Assembly (NCBI GenBank): GCA_018829465.1
Contig: JAHJTN010000003.1
Coordinates: forward strand, 1-60,061
From: Bacteroidota bacterium
Lineage (GTDB): Bacteria; Bacteroidota; Bacteroidia; Flavobacteriales; Flavobacteriaceae
Length of the DNA stretch: 60,061 nucleotides
Direction: 5' to 3'
Part shown: positions 15,982 through 25,288 of the stretch, piece after piece
How the letters are laid out: each line of letters opens with the position of its first letter
Position numbering within the stretch: the first letter of the stretch is position 1
Translations under genes and position numbers: made by a program
Notes under the pieces: generated by a model
What the model was told of the DNA's origin: nothing
Databases searched by the model: none
The model's input: only the letters and a program-made list of their open reading frames with translations

Positions 15982-16362
15982 ATGAAAACCATCATCAAAA
16001 CTTCTACAGCACCTATGCCTATAGGCCCTTACAACCAGGCTGTGCGAAAAGACCATTTTTTGTTTGTTTCGGGGCAAATTGCCATAAATCCGGAAAACAA
16101 TGAACTGGTGTTAGATTCTATCGAAGCCGAAACCAAACAGGTGATGGAAAATCTTGCCAGTATCTTGCGTGTGGCAGAAGTTCCGTTTGAGTGCGTCGTA
16201 AAAACCTCTATTTTTTTGAGTGACATGGCGCATTTTACCAAGGTAAACGAGGTATATGGTAGTTATTTTAACGAAAAAACCGCTCCTGCACGAGAAACGG
16301 TTGCTGTAAATGGTCTTCCTAAGGGTGTAAATGTGGAAATCTCGCTAGTTGCCATTCATTAA
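15982..16362 (+). CDS. ridA: Reactive intermediate/imine deaminase RidA
   Basis: 126 residues, typical RidA/YER057c/UK114 length. RidA hydrolyses 2-aminoacrylate and related enamines released by PLP enzymes acting on serine, threonine or cysteine, protecting other PLP enzymes. Signature features are PIGPYNQAV near the N terminus, FVSGQIA, and the catalytic arginine R104 in APARETVAV followed by GLPKGVNVEI. It is a single-gene unit with its own leader and converges on the nagK-like gene with 2 nt between stops. The shared leader with serC suggests joint control with serine supply. Confidence 0.93.
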   Translation: MKTIIKTSTAPMPIGPYNQAVRKDHFLFVSGQIAINPENNELVLDSIEAETKQVMENLASILRVAEVPFECVVKTSIFLSDMAHFTKVNEVYGSYFNEKTAPARETVAVNGLPKGVNVEISLVAIH

Positions 16363-16364
16363 TA

Positions 16365-17228
16365 TCAAGCAGCTTTCGTAGCCAACTCCATATGGTATTT
16401 TACCAGACCTTCTATGGGACGTCGGGAAATATTACCGCATTTTAATCCCATTTCTGCCAATACCTCTTTTAATTCGTCCTGCAGATAGAAAGCGATTGAG
16501 CCAATAAAGTGGGTAGGCACTTGTTGTGCATCTTCATATTGCATCACTTGGTTGTTTAAAAACAAGCGCATACCTTTTTTGATTAGATCTTGGCAATATT
16601 CTTGGTTTTTGTTCTGAATTAAAAACTTGGCAAACGTAGCTAAATAAGTATTCGGGTTGGGCTCTTTGTAGAGGTTACGTTTGATGTAATCTGCAGTTAA
16701 ATCGTAGGTATTGGATAGCTTGTCGGCCATTTCCTTGGGAATTTTGTTGAAATAATAATCCCTTAGCAATTGACGTCCAAAATAGTTTCCGCTACAATCG
16801 TCCATGATGATATAGCCTAAGGAAACAACCCGTTGTTCAATGTCTTTACCATCAAAGTAAGTGCAGTTTGACCCGGTGCCTAAAATACAAACGATACTTT
16901 TTTCACCAGGTATGGTAGAGGAATAAATGGCTGCGTAGGTATCTTCTTTAACATCAATATCGGCATTCTTGAAATAATCTTCAAAAACTTCTTTCAGCAT
17001 TAAACTGGGTTTGGGTGTACCACAACCGGCACCGTAAAAGAAAACTTTGGAAACTTTATCTCGGTTTTGGTAAAGTTCAAAATTATTTATGATGCGTTCT
17101 TTTATAATCTCACTAGACAACACAGCCGGATTCAACCCGAGTGTTTGTGTTTGAAAAAGCTGTTTTCCCTCTTCATTAAGGGCTATCCAATCGGTTTTGG
17201 TGGAACCGCTATCTACAATTAGTATCAT
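16365..17228 (-). CDS. BadF/BadG/BcrA/BcrD-type ATPase, N-acetylglucosamine kinase-like
   Basis: 287 residues of the ASKHA (actin/hexokinase) fold. The phosphate-1 loop is VDSGSTKTDWIAL at the N terminus, and CILGTGSNCTYFDG corresponds to the phosphate-2 region. Members annotated as N-acetylglucosamine kinase have this length and start. The CoA-reductase activators of the same superfamily carry Fe-S cysteines that are absent here, so a sugar kinase is more likely. It follows gapA on the same strand, but a strong terminator lies between them. Confidence 0.78.
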   Translation of the reverse strand: MILIVDSGSTKTDWIALNEEGKQLFQTQTLGLNPAVLSSEIIKERIINNFELYQNRDKVSKVFFYGAGCGTPKPSLMLKEVFEDYFKNADIDVKEDTYAAIYSSTIPGEKSIVCILGTGSNCTYFDGKDIEQRVVSLGYIIMDDCSGNYFGRQLLRDYYFNKIPKEMADKLSNTYDLTADYIKRNLYKEPNPNTYLATFAKFLIQNKNQEYCQDLIKKGMRLFLNNQVMQYEDAQQVPTHFIGSIAFYLQDELKEVLAEMGLKCGNISRRPIEGLVKYHMELATKAA

Positions 17229-17269
17229 TTTAGTGGGGTGGGTTTCGTGTAAGTTATTTTGAAATTAAA

Positions 17270-17304
17270 AAAAGCTTGCCGCACTAAGTGTGCGACAAGC
17301 TTTT
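17270..17304 (-). terminator. Rho-independent terminator after gapA
   Basis: On the minus strand AAAAGCTTG...CAAGCTTTT forms a 9-bp outer stem with an inner CGCAC/GTGCG stem, followed by a run of T residues (17264-17269 read in reverse). It is 7 nt after the gapA stop and 42 nt before the nagK-like ATG. Confidence 0.88.
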
Positions 17305-17310
17305 ACATTT

Positions 17311-18324
<1,014 letters not shown>

Positions 18325-18365
18325 TTAAGATATTGAGCAATTTTGCCCGGTTGATAATTTATTTT

Positions 18366-19352
18366 TTAAATAGACACTATGTTGGAAACCCGCAAAAGTT
18401 CGTGGTTGATTTTAGACCTGCCTTTTACAGCTTCTTCCAAAGGTGTCAAACTCATTTTGGCATCGCGGATACCTACCATATAGTTGGTTTTCCCTTCCAG
18501 TAAAGATTCTACAGCCTTGACGCCCATGCGGCTGGCCAGAACCCTGTCAAAACAAGAAGGAGTTCCACCGCGTTGAATATGACCCAAAACAGAAACCCTT
18601 ACGTCGTAGAAAGGTAAATGTTCTTCGACATAATCTTTTAATTCAAAGACGTTTTTCCCAATTTTATCTCCTTCTGCAACCACCACAATGCTCGATGTTT
18701 TTCCATTTCTGCGGCTGCGTTCGAGCGATTCTACGAGTCTTTCCAAACCGAGGTCTTCCTCGGGTATCAAAATTTCTTCTGCGCCTGCGCCCACTCCTGC
18801 ATTCAGTGCAATATGGCCTGCATCGCGCCCCATCACCTCTACAAAAAACAAACGGCTGTGAGAACTCGCTGTATCGCGAATTTTATCGATGGCCTCTACC
18901 ACTGTATTGAGTGCCGTGTCATAGCCCAAAGTATAATTGGTGCCGTAAATGTCGTTATCTATGGTGCCGGGAATACCAATCAGCGGGAAACCGAATTCCT
19001 GATTAAAAATAAGTCCGCCGGTAAATGTGCCGTCGCCACCAATAAGCACCAAGGCATCTATATTTTCTTTGCGCAAGTTTTCGTAAGCGCGTTTTCTGCC
19101 TTCTTCCGTTCTGAAATCCTTTGAACGTGCAGACATCAAAATGGTTCCGCCTTTGTTTATAATATTATTGACACTTCTCGGACCCATGATTTCATAATCG
19201 CCTTCAATCATCCCTTGGTATCCTCTGTAAATACCTGCACAAATAATGTTGTGAAAAGCGCAGGAGCGCACTACGGCTCGCACTGCTGCATTCATGCCGG
19301 GAGAATCGCCTCCGGAGGTCATTACACCTATCTTTTGTATAGAACTGCTCAT
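18366..19352 (-). CDS. pfkA: ATP-dependent 6-phosphofructokinase
   Basis: 328 residues. It phosphorylates fructose-6-phosphate. The ATP site is GGDSPGMNAAVR and LIGGDGTFTGG (the GDGT form typical of ATP-using enzymes), the catalytic segment is GTIDNDI, and VMGRDAGHIAL binds the sugar phosphate. ERSRRNGKTSSIVVVAEGDK and HIQRGGTPSCFDR are the conserved C-terminal blocks. A -7-like TTTCTTTG lies upstream on the minus strand. It leads the pfkA-gapA unit. Confidence 0.95.
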   Translation of the reverse strand: MSSSIQKIGVMTSGGDSPGMNAAVRAVVRSCAFHNIICAGIYRGYQGMIEGDYEIMGPRSVNNIINKGGTILMSARSKDFRTEEGRKRAYENLRKENIDALVLIGGDGTFTGGLIFNQEFGFPLIGIPGTIDNDIYGTNYTLGYDTALNTVVEAIDKIRDTASSHSRLFFVEVMGRDAGHIALNAGVGAGAEEILIPEEDLGLERLVESLERSRRNGKTSSIVVVAEGDKIGKNVFELKDYVEEHLPFYDVRVSVLGHIQRGGTPSCFDRVLASRMGVKAVESLLEGKTNYMVGIRDAKMSLTPLEEAVKGRSKINHELLRVSNIVSI

Positions 19353-19516
19353 CTATTTTTTAATTTGGAGTGTAAAACTACCAAAGAAATTTGACTTAAT
19401 AAAAAAGGTTCTATTATATTTATGAGTTGACAACAACTTCAAACGATTTCGTTAATAAATTAAAATTTTCGTTGGTGATTTTTTAACAAATTTGTAATTT
19501 GAGTACAGAAAATTCA

Positions 19517-21094
19517 TTAAGGAGCCGGTTTGTCAACCACCAATCTTTTGTCGCGATTTGCAATTTCCCAAGCGGTATGAAAAACAAGTCTGGCTCGGGT
19601 TTCCAACAAGTCGTAACGAATCTTGTCGGGTGTATCGCTCACCTTGTGATAGTCTTCATGTGTGCCGTTGAAATAAAAAATAATGGGCACATTGTGTTTG
19701 GCAAAATTGTAGTGGTCTGACCTGTAGTAGAATTGATTGGGGTCGTTTTCGTCGTTATACGTATAGTCTAACTCTATATTTACATACTTTTTGTTTACTT
19801 CTTCAGACAATTGGTGGAGCTCTGAACTCAATTTGTCTGAACCAATCAAATACACATAATTGTCCGATCCTGACCTTTTAGGATCTGTTCTGCCTATCAT
19901 ATCGATATTCAAGTCTGCCACTGTATTTTCCATAGGAAATACCGGATTTTGGCTGTAATACTCAGAACCCAACAAACCTTTTTCCTCTCCGGTTACATTC
20001 AGAAAAACAACAGAGCGCTTGGGTTTGTATCCGGATGCCACTGCTTTTGAAAAGGCTTCGGCAATTTCTAAAACGGCTACGGTGCCGGAACCGTCATCGT
20101 CTGCACCGTTGTTTATTTGGCCGTCGGGAGCTATGCCGATGTGATCGAGGTGCGAACTGATGACCACGTATTCGTCAGGAAATTCTGTACCTTTAATATA
20201 TGCGATTACATTTTCAGAATCGACCGCCTCTGTATCGTTGGTTAGTGAAATGCCTACATTTTCAACCACTTTTGGATTTGCAGACGCCTTTTCGATCTCA
20301 CTATAAATCGTTTTCGCCGCTTTTTCACTCAGATACCAATTGAAAAATGAATCCACATTGCCGGTTAGGCTGATGCTTCCTCCTCCGGTGGCGGCCAATC
20401 TTTTGGTGTACTGAAATCTGGAAGAAAGTCTTGGCCAGTAGTTTTTATCCATAACCAAGATGCCCAAAGCACCTTTTTCTTTGGCAACATCCATGCGCGC
20501 CCTGTTGGCCGGTCTGAAATTAGACCATTCAGAGGGTTCTTTGGTGCCACTGACTACATAGGTACCATCTTCAAGTCTGGGTTCGCCTGCCCTGACCAAT
20601 ACGATTTTGCCCTTTACATCTAGCCCGGTATAGTCGCTATATGCAGCAGATTCAATCCCATAACCGGCAAAAACCAGTTCGACATTGTTCAAACTCAAAT
20701 CTTGAGAGGCGCCCACCGGAACAAAATCTTCGCCCAATACAAAGCTTTGGTTTTCTGTTTGAAAACTCGCTTCGGGAAGTTTGTTGAGTACCAAAGGCAC
20801 GGGTTGAAAGTAGGTTTGGAGTGATTCGGGATGTGGGATATTAAATTTTTGATAATGCGTACGCAAATAGTTTACAGCTTTTTTTTGACCGGGTTTGCCT
20901 GTTTCGCGTCCTTCAAATTCATCAGATGCGTAAATGTAAAGATGCGTTTTGAGGTCATCAGAAGTAATGGTAGCGGCAAAATCTTCAACACTTTTGGGTT
21001 CGATTTGCTGTGTAACAACGGCTTGGTTTGCTTCTTTGGACGAATTGCAAGAAAAAGCAATCCCAAACGCCAATAAAATGCTAAGTTTGTTCAT
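19517..21094 (-). CDS. M28 family zinc aminopeptidase lipoprotein with PA domain
   Basis: 525 residues. Signal peptide with C16 (GIAFSC) indicates a lipoprotein. A PA-like insert covers about residues 120-290. The M28 metal ligands are visible: SSHLDHIG (His), NGADDDGSGT (Asp), TGEEKGLLGSEYYS (Glu pair), NIDMIGRTD (Asp) and HEDYHKVSDT (His). Such enzymes trim amino acids from peptides outside the cytoplasm. It stands alone, with AT-rich DNA on both sides. Confidence 0.88.
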   Translation of the reverse strand: MNKLSILLAFGIAFSCNSSKEANQAVVTQQIEPKSVEDFAATITSDDLKTHLYIYASDEFEGRETGKPGQKKAVNYLRTHYQKFNIPHPESLQTYFQPVPLVLNKLPEASFQTENQSFVLGEDFVPVGASQDLSLNNVELVFAGYGIESAAYSDYTGLDVKGKIVLVRAGEPRLEDGTYVVSGTKEPSEWSNFRPANRARMDVAKEKGALGILVMDKNYWPRLSSRFQYTKRLAATGGGSISLTGNVDSFFNWYLSEKAAKTIYSEIEKASANPKVVENVGISLTNDTEAVDSENVIAYIKGTEFPDEYVVISSHLDHIGIAPDGQINNGADDDGSGTVAVLEIAEAFSKAVASGYKPKRSVVFLNVTGEEKGLLGSEYYSQNPVFPMENTVADLNIDMIGRTDPKRSGSDNYVYLIGSDKLSSELHQLSEEVNKKYVNIELDYTYNDENDPNQFYYRSDHYNFAKHNVPIIFYFNGTHEDYHKVSDTPDKIRYDLLETRARLVFHTAWEIANRDKRLVVDKPAP

Positions 21095-21203
21095 GTGATT
21101 TGATAATTTTAGAAATCAAAAATAACTAAATTTAATAGTTAAATTTTCATAAATATTTTATAAGATTTGATTTGTTTAAACGTTCCTACAATAAAGTAAA
21201 ATT

Positions 21204-21869
21204 ATGAACCTACGCTTGATTCCTTTTTTTTTAACCTTGCTGAGCTTTTCAGCATTCGGACAGGCCATCAACAAAGTGGATGCTGAAGGAAAACGCCATG
21301 GGAAGTGGCAAAAAAAATATGAGAAATCAAATCAAATTCGCTACCGTGGTCAGTTTCACCACGGCAAAGAAGTAGGCTTGTTCGAGTATTTTGATCTCAA
21401 AAAGAACAAACACCCTTACCTTACCCGTCAGTTTAACGATACCAACCGTATCGCCTTAGTCAGTTATTACCTACCGGAAAACGGTGCTATCGTGAGTCGG
21501 GGGAAAATGTTGGATAGTTTGAAAATAGGGCTCTGGGTTTATTATCACAAAAACACCAATGACACTTTGATGATGGAAACCTATCAAGACAATCAGTTGA
21601 CCGGCGTGCGCAAAATCTTTTTCCCAAATGGAAAACCTACTGAAATTTCATATTTTGAGAACAACTTGCTACAAGGAAAAACGAAAACTTTTGACGAAGA
21701 AGGCGACAAACTCTCCGAATTGCACTACAAAGACGGACTTTTAGACGGAAAAGCTGTTTATTTTAAAGAGGGAAAAATCATTATTGAAGGGCAATACAAA
21801 GACGACAAGCGCGTAGGCACTTGGTACTATTACGAAAATGGTGTTTTGATGGAAACCAAACACTTTTAA
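21204..21869 (+). CDS. Secreted MORN-repeat (YwqK-like) protein
   Basis: 221 residues with a signal peptide ending SAFGQ. The mature part is a series of MORN-type repeats with the pattern G-x-x-x-G-x-W/F-x-x-Y (for example GKRHGKWQKKY, GKEVGLFEYFD, DDKRVGTWYYYENG). Databases often name such proteins YwqK-family antitoxin, but no toxin gene is adjacent, so that name carries no functional weight here. It is probably a periplasmic or outer-membrane structural/adaptor protein. Confidence 0.75.
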   Translation: MNLRLIPFFLTLLSFSAFGQAINKVDAEGKRHGKWQKKYEKSNQIRYRGQFHHGKEVGLFEYFDLKKNKHPYLTRQFNDTNRIALVSYYLPENGAIVSRGKMLDSLKIGLWVYYHKNTNDTLMMETYQDNQLTGVRKIFFPNGKPTEISYFENNLLQGKTKTFDEEGDKLSELHYKDGLLDGKAVYFKEGKIIIEGQYKDDKRVGTWYYYENGVLMETKHF

Positions 21870-21951
21870 TCTTTAGTTGTTTGAGATTTGTGTTTTAGCC
21901 ATTTAGTTTACTTTTCACTTGTCGAAGTTTTGTAAGGGTCTTACTTTAGTA

Positions 21952-22557
21952 TTACGCACTGATTTGGTGTTCAGGACAGTCCAATCGGATTTCAGATTCG
22001 GCAAGTTTTGTTTTGAGTAAATTGCAATAATGAGTTCCGTTTTTGACATTGTAAAACGAGCATGTAAAACACATTCTTTGCATGGTAATAATACCTGATT
22101 TGTTAAGGTCATAAATCAATTTCAACAATCCGTTAAGCATTATTTTTTTTTGTTCTTGTGTCAGGTTTTCAATGGGTTGTTCTATTGAAGAAGCAAAAAA
22201 TGATGCTTTTTTAGCTATTTTTTCCCCTTCATCAGTAAGCGAAAGGGAATAGCTTCTTGTGTCAATAGGGTCGGTTTCTTTGGTAACTAATTCTTTGGCA
22301 AGTAAAACCCTAACGCTATCGCTAATTGTAGCTTTGGTCATATTAAACTCATCAGCCAAATAACCCACTTTGCATTTTTCCGAAGCGTGAAAGTGAATGA
22401 AAATTAAGATTTGAATTTGAATAGGACTTAATGAATTTTCCTTGCTTTCATTCCATAACAAGACTCTAAACGCTTCCGAAATTCGTTCCAAAGCAACCAC
22501 AATACGGCTTTCAATTTTTTGGTTTTGCCCGTTTAAGTTAAAAGATGAATGTTTCAT
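21952..22557 (-). CDS. MarR-family regulator with C-terminal cysteine motif
   Basis: 201 residues, longer than the usual 140-160. The winged helix occupies about residues 45-115 (LADEFNMTKATISDSVRVLLAKELV is the recognition region, then DTRSYSLSLTDEG in the wing). A C-terminal extension contains C163-x2-C166-x11-C178-x15-C194, which could bind a metal or Fe-S cluster or form disulfides. Its ATG follows the DUF2024 stop codon with no gap, so it is in the same operon and may repress it through the palindromes at 23174-23186 and 22861-22872. Confidence 0.82.
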   Translation of the reverse strand: MKHSSFNLNGQNQKIESRIVVALERISEAFRVLLWNESKENSLSPIQIQILIFIHFHASEKCKVGYLADEFNMTKATISDSVRVLLAKELVTKETDPIDTRSYSLSLTDEGEKIAKKASFFASSIEQPIENLTQEQKKIMLNGLLKLIYDLNKSGIITMQRMCFTCSFYNVKNGTHYCNLLKTKLAESEIRLDCPEHQISA

Positions 22558-22821
22558 TTATTTACAATTTTCCATTTCGATGATAAAATATCCTTTTTGA
22601 TTTATCGCAGCTTCCCATTCAGGTCTCAAGATTTCCATGTGGCAAAAGCTACATTCTTTTGATGTTAAGGCTTGTCCGTCTTGTCCTTTGGTTTTCAGAT
22701 AATCTCTGCCATAATCGTAAATTACGGTAGTATCTTTAATTTCTTCGGGTGCGATAATGTCAAAGTGCATCACGCTACCGTCTTTTTTGGTTACATAGGT
22801 GTCCCAAACTGCTACTTTCAT
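22558..22821 (-). CDS. DUF2024 family protein
   Basis: 87 residues. The start MKVAVWDTYVTKKDG and the middle MHFDIIAPEEI are, as I remember them, the DUF2024 signature. TSKECSFCHMEIL contains C57-x2-C60-H; this looks like a haem c motif but the protein has no signal peptide, so a zinc or redox role is more likely. Function unknown. It is the middle gene of a three-gene unit, after a thioredoxin-like gene and directly abutting the MarR gene. Confidence 0.78.
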   Translation of the reverse strand: MKVAVWDTYVTKKDGSVMHFDIIAPEEIKDTTVIYDYGRDYLKTKGQDGQALTSKECSFCHMEILRPEWEAAINQKGYFIIEMENCK

Positions 22822-22849
22822 TTCTGTTTTTTTTTGATGACAAATAAAA

Positions 22850-22882
22850 CCCTGTAAAGATAGGAATCCTAACTTTACAGGG
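22850..22882 (-). terminator. Terminator-like hairpin with MarR-type palindrome in its loop
   Basis: A 10-bp perfect stem, CCCTGTAAAG (22850-22859) with CTTTACAGGG (22873-22882), is followed on the minus strand by TTTTATTTG. The loop holds TAGGAATCCTA (22861-22871), an odd-length perfect palindrome with the core AGGA-N-TCCT that also occurs at the operon promoter. It lies 7 nt after the thioredoxin-like gene and 28 nt before DUF2024, so it could be a partial terminator or attenuator within the operon. Confidence 0.65.
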
Positions 22883-22889
22883 CAAATTT

Positions 22890-23123
22890 TTAGCCTTTTA
22901 CGTCAGCCATAGACGCACCAAAATTGATGTGCAATACGTTTCCGTTTGGTGTTAACAAAGCAGGAACAGATTTTACCCCTGCCTTTTCCGCTTCAACAAT
23001 ACGGTTACGGTCTTCGCCAATGTGAACGAGTTCTACGTTGTCAGCACCAATAAGATTAACGATGTCGTGCTCTGCACTCACACAAACCGGACATCCTGCG
23101 TGATAAAAAATTGATTTTGCCAT
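22890..23123 (-). CDS. Small thioredoxin/glutaredoxin-like protein
   Basis: 77 residues from the ATG at 23123 (MAKSIFYHAGCPVC), chosen because the first beta strand and active site sit at the N terminus; the frame extends 13 codons upstream but that would cross the promoter. The active site is C11-P-V-C14, and a cis-proline is expected in SVPALLT (about residue 52). It is likely a thiol-disulfide or persulfide carrier in the cytoplasm. It is the first gene of the unit with DUF2024 and MarR. Confidence 0.82.
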   Translation of the reverse strand: MAKSIFYHAGCPVCVSAEHDIVNLIGADNVELVHIGEDRNRIVEAEKAGVKSVPALLTPNGNVLHINFGASMADVKG

Positions 23124-23164
23124 TTGATTAATGTTTAAAATTTTGTTTGGCATTATTGCCAATA

Positions 23165-23186
23165 CAAATATAGTAAGGATTCCTAA
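23165..23186 (-). promoter_or_regulatory. Promoter and overlapping operator of the thioredoxin-like/DUF2024/MarR operon
   Basis: On the minus strand a consensus -7 box TATATTTG (23172-23165) lies 42 nt before the ATG at 23123. Directly upstream, 23174-23186 reads TTAGGAATCCTTA on that strand, whose core AGGA-N-TCCT is a perfect inverted repeat shared with the loop palindrome at 22861-22871. A protein bound here would block RNA polymerase. The MarR product of the operon is the natural candidate. Confidence 0.6.
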
Positions 23187-23312
23187 TTATGTTTATTATT
23201 TTGATTTTTTTTAACATTCGTTAAGTGCGTATTAAGCTGTTCTAAAAAGGGAAAACAGCCTTCTAAATTTTATCCGATGTAATTTCAGATTTATAAATAG
23301 CCCTATAAAAGT

Positions 23313-23341
23313 AAAGCGCTACACGGAGAATGTAGCGCTTT
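23313..23341 (-). terminator. Hairpin terminator after asnB
   Basis: AAAGCGCTACA (23313-23323) pairs with TGTAGCGCTTT (23331-23341), an 11-bp stem with a 7-nt loop, followed on the minus strand by ACTTTTAT. It lies 61 nt after the asnB stop codon. Confidence 0.75.
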
Positions 23342-23402
23342 CTAACAATACTAAACTAACTAAACAACTATTTATGCACTCGAATAGTCGATAGCTTTTA
23401 TT

Positions 23403-25031
23403 TCAACTTACAATTTTTTCTAATTTTTTTTTCTGGGCGATAGAAATGTCTGCATTTACATGCGCTGCGTTGGCCCTTCCCGACGGGTCTGTATTGGCTT
23501 GCCATTTTGGTATCCAACGTTTTACGGTCAAAGCGGCTTGTTCCTGAGGGTAGTGTTTGTGGAATATTTCTCTGTAGAAAAATGCTTCTTTTGTCATTGG
23601 CGTATTGATCGGATATTTCTCGGCAGCCAAAGCAAAATCTGCATCGCTGACCTGAGATTCGCAGTAAGCTATTAATTCGTCTATCCAATTGTAGCCCACT
23701 CCGTCAGAAAATTGTTCTTTTTGTCTCCACAAAACCGAGTCGGGTAAAAAGGGGCGTTCCGGCGTATCAAAAGCTTTGCGCAAAATATATTTTTCGATGC
23801 CATTGTAAGTTTTTGGTTCTTTTTCATGCGGTTGTGTCAGCATGGCTACTTTGAGAAATGCTTTGTCCAGAAAAGGAACTCTGGCTTCCAAACCGTGTGC
23901 CATGGTAGATTTATCAGCCCTGAGGCAGTCGGCTGTGGATAGGCGTTGCACCCTGCGAACGGTTTCTTTTTGAAAAGCATCTGCATCGGGTGCGTTTCTG
24001 AAATACAAGTATCCACCAAAAATTTCATCGGCACCCTCGCCCGATAAAACCACTTTGATGCCCAATTCTGATATAGCTTTTGATAAAAAATACATGGGTG
24101 TGCTAGCCCTTATGGAAGTTACATCGTAGGTTTCCAAATGCCATACCAATTTATCTAAAATCTGAATTCCTTCTTGTACGCTAAAATACAATTCGTGGTG
24201 TTCTGTCCCTAAAAAATCGGCTACCTTTCTTGCTGCAATCAAATCCGGAGCTGTAGGATCCAAGCCGATTGAAAAGGAGTGAAGTTTCTGTCCGGTACCT
24301 TCCAAAAGCCTTGCGGCTATAGATGAGGTCAAAGAAGAATCTAACCCCCCGGAAAGCAAAACCCCCAAAGGCACATCTGCCATCAATCTTTTGCGAGTGG
24401 CTTCAATGAGGCTGTCGCGCAACAAATCTAAATTTAAAGCAGTTGTTGCATTTTCACTTGAAAACCACTCGGGTTCATAATACCTCACAAATCCGGTTTT
24501 GGGTGTGTAATAGTGCCCGGGCGGAAAAGCCGCAAATTCCACACATTGGTCAGCCAAAGATTTCATTTCGGAGGCAAAATACATGGCTCCGTCACTGTCT
24601 TTGCCGTAATAAAGCGGTTTTACACCTATAGGATCACGGCCGGCTATAAAATCGTCGCCATCGATAACCACGAAAGCAAAAACACCATCGAGCATATCTA
24701 CAAAGTCGTAGCCAAATTTCTCATACAAATGGACAATCACTTCCGAGTCGGAGGTGGTTCTAAATTGATGTGATTTAAGGATGCTGTCGCGCAATTCCTG
24801 GTGGTTGTATATTTCACCGTTGTGCACCATCCATGCCGAATCAGACCCTTGAATGGGCTGCTTACCTGTGTGGAGATCCACGATAGACAACCTCTCGTGG
24901 CTTAAAAAATGTCCTTTTTCTGTGATGTGAAGGTCACGCTCGTCCGGACCTCTGTGACGCATTCTACTACTAAGTGCTTGCACCTGTTCAGGCGACTTTC
25001 CTTTTCCGATAATGGCTAATATTCCACACAT
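23403..25031 (-). CDS. asnB: Glutamine-hydrolysing asparagine synthetase B
   Basis: 542 residues. The N-terminal glutaminase domain begins at Cys2 (MCGILAIIG), with MRHRGPDE and VHNGEIYNH as conserved class II amidotransferase blocks. The C-terminal synthetase domain has the PP-loop LLSGGLDSSL, then SIGLDPTAPD and VLSGEGADEIFGGY. It makes asparagine from aspartate, glutamine and ATP. It is a single-gene unit with a terminator behind it and 257 nt of AT-rich DNA upstream without an obvious leader ORF. Confidence 0.94.
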   Translation of the reverse strand: MCGILAIIGKGKSPEQVQALSSRMRHRGPDERDLHITEKGHFLSHERLSIVDLHTGKQPIQGSDSAWMVHNGEIYNHQELRDSILKSHQFRTTSDSEVIVHLYEKFGYDFVDMLDGVFAFVVIDGDDFIAGRDPIGVKPLYYGKDSDGAMYFASEMKSLADQCVEFAAFPPGHYYTPKTGFVRYYEPEWFSSENATTALNLDLLRDSLIEATRKRLMADVPLGVLLSGGLDSSLTSSIAARLLEGTGQKLHSFSIGLDPTAPDLIAARKVADFLGTEHHELYFSVQEGIQILDKLVWHLETYDVTSIRASTPMYFLSKAISELGIKVVLSGEGADEIFGGYLYFRNAPDADAFQKETVRRVQRLSTADCLRADKSTMAHGLEARVPFLDKAFLKVAMLTQPHEKEPKTYNGIEKYILRKAFDTPERPFLPDSVLWRQKEQFSDGVGYNWIDELIAYCESQVSDADFALAAEKYPINTPMTKEAFFYREIFHKHYPQEQAALTVKRWIPKWQANTDPSGRANAAHVNADISIAQKKKLEKIVS

Positions 25032-25288
25032 AATATTTAATTTTGATAATTATGAAGCAAAAGTGATATATTATATAACATAATTAAACATATACATTTA
25101 TTTCAGTTTATATTTGATACTATATTTCATGTTTTTATGTATATTTAAAACAATAATATTATGTATCCCCAAAATAATTTACAATCTCAAAGTTTGAAAA
25201 GCTTATTTAACATTTATTTAGGCTTGACTCCGACTAAGTTTTGACATTTTTTTTTAGTTTTACATCAACACAAATCAAATAACAAGTT

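Noticed and set aside
21204-21869. Toxin-antitoxin system suggested by the YwqK name
   Set aside because: No adjacent toxin gene; MORN repeats and a signal peptide indicate an exported structural protein.
22558-22821. Cytochrome c from CSFCH in DUF2024
   Set aside because: No signal peptide and no other c-type features, so haem attachment is unlikely.
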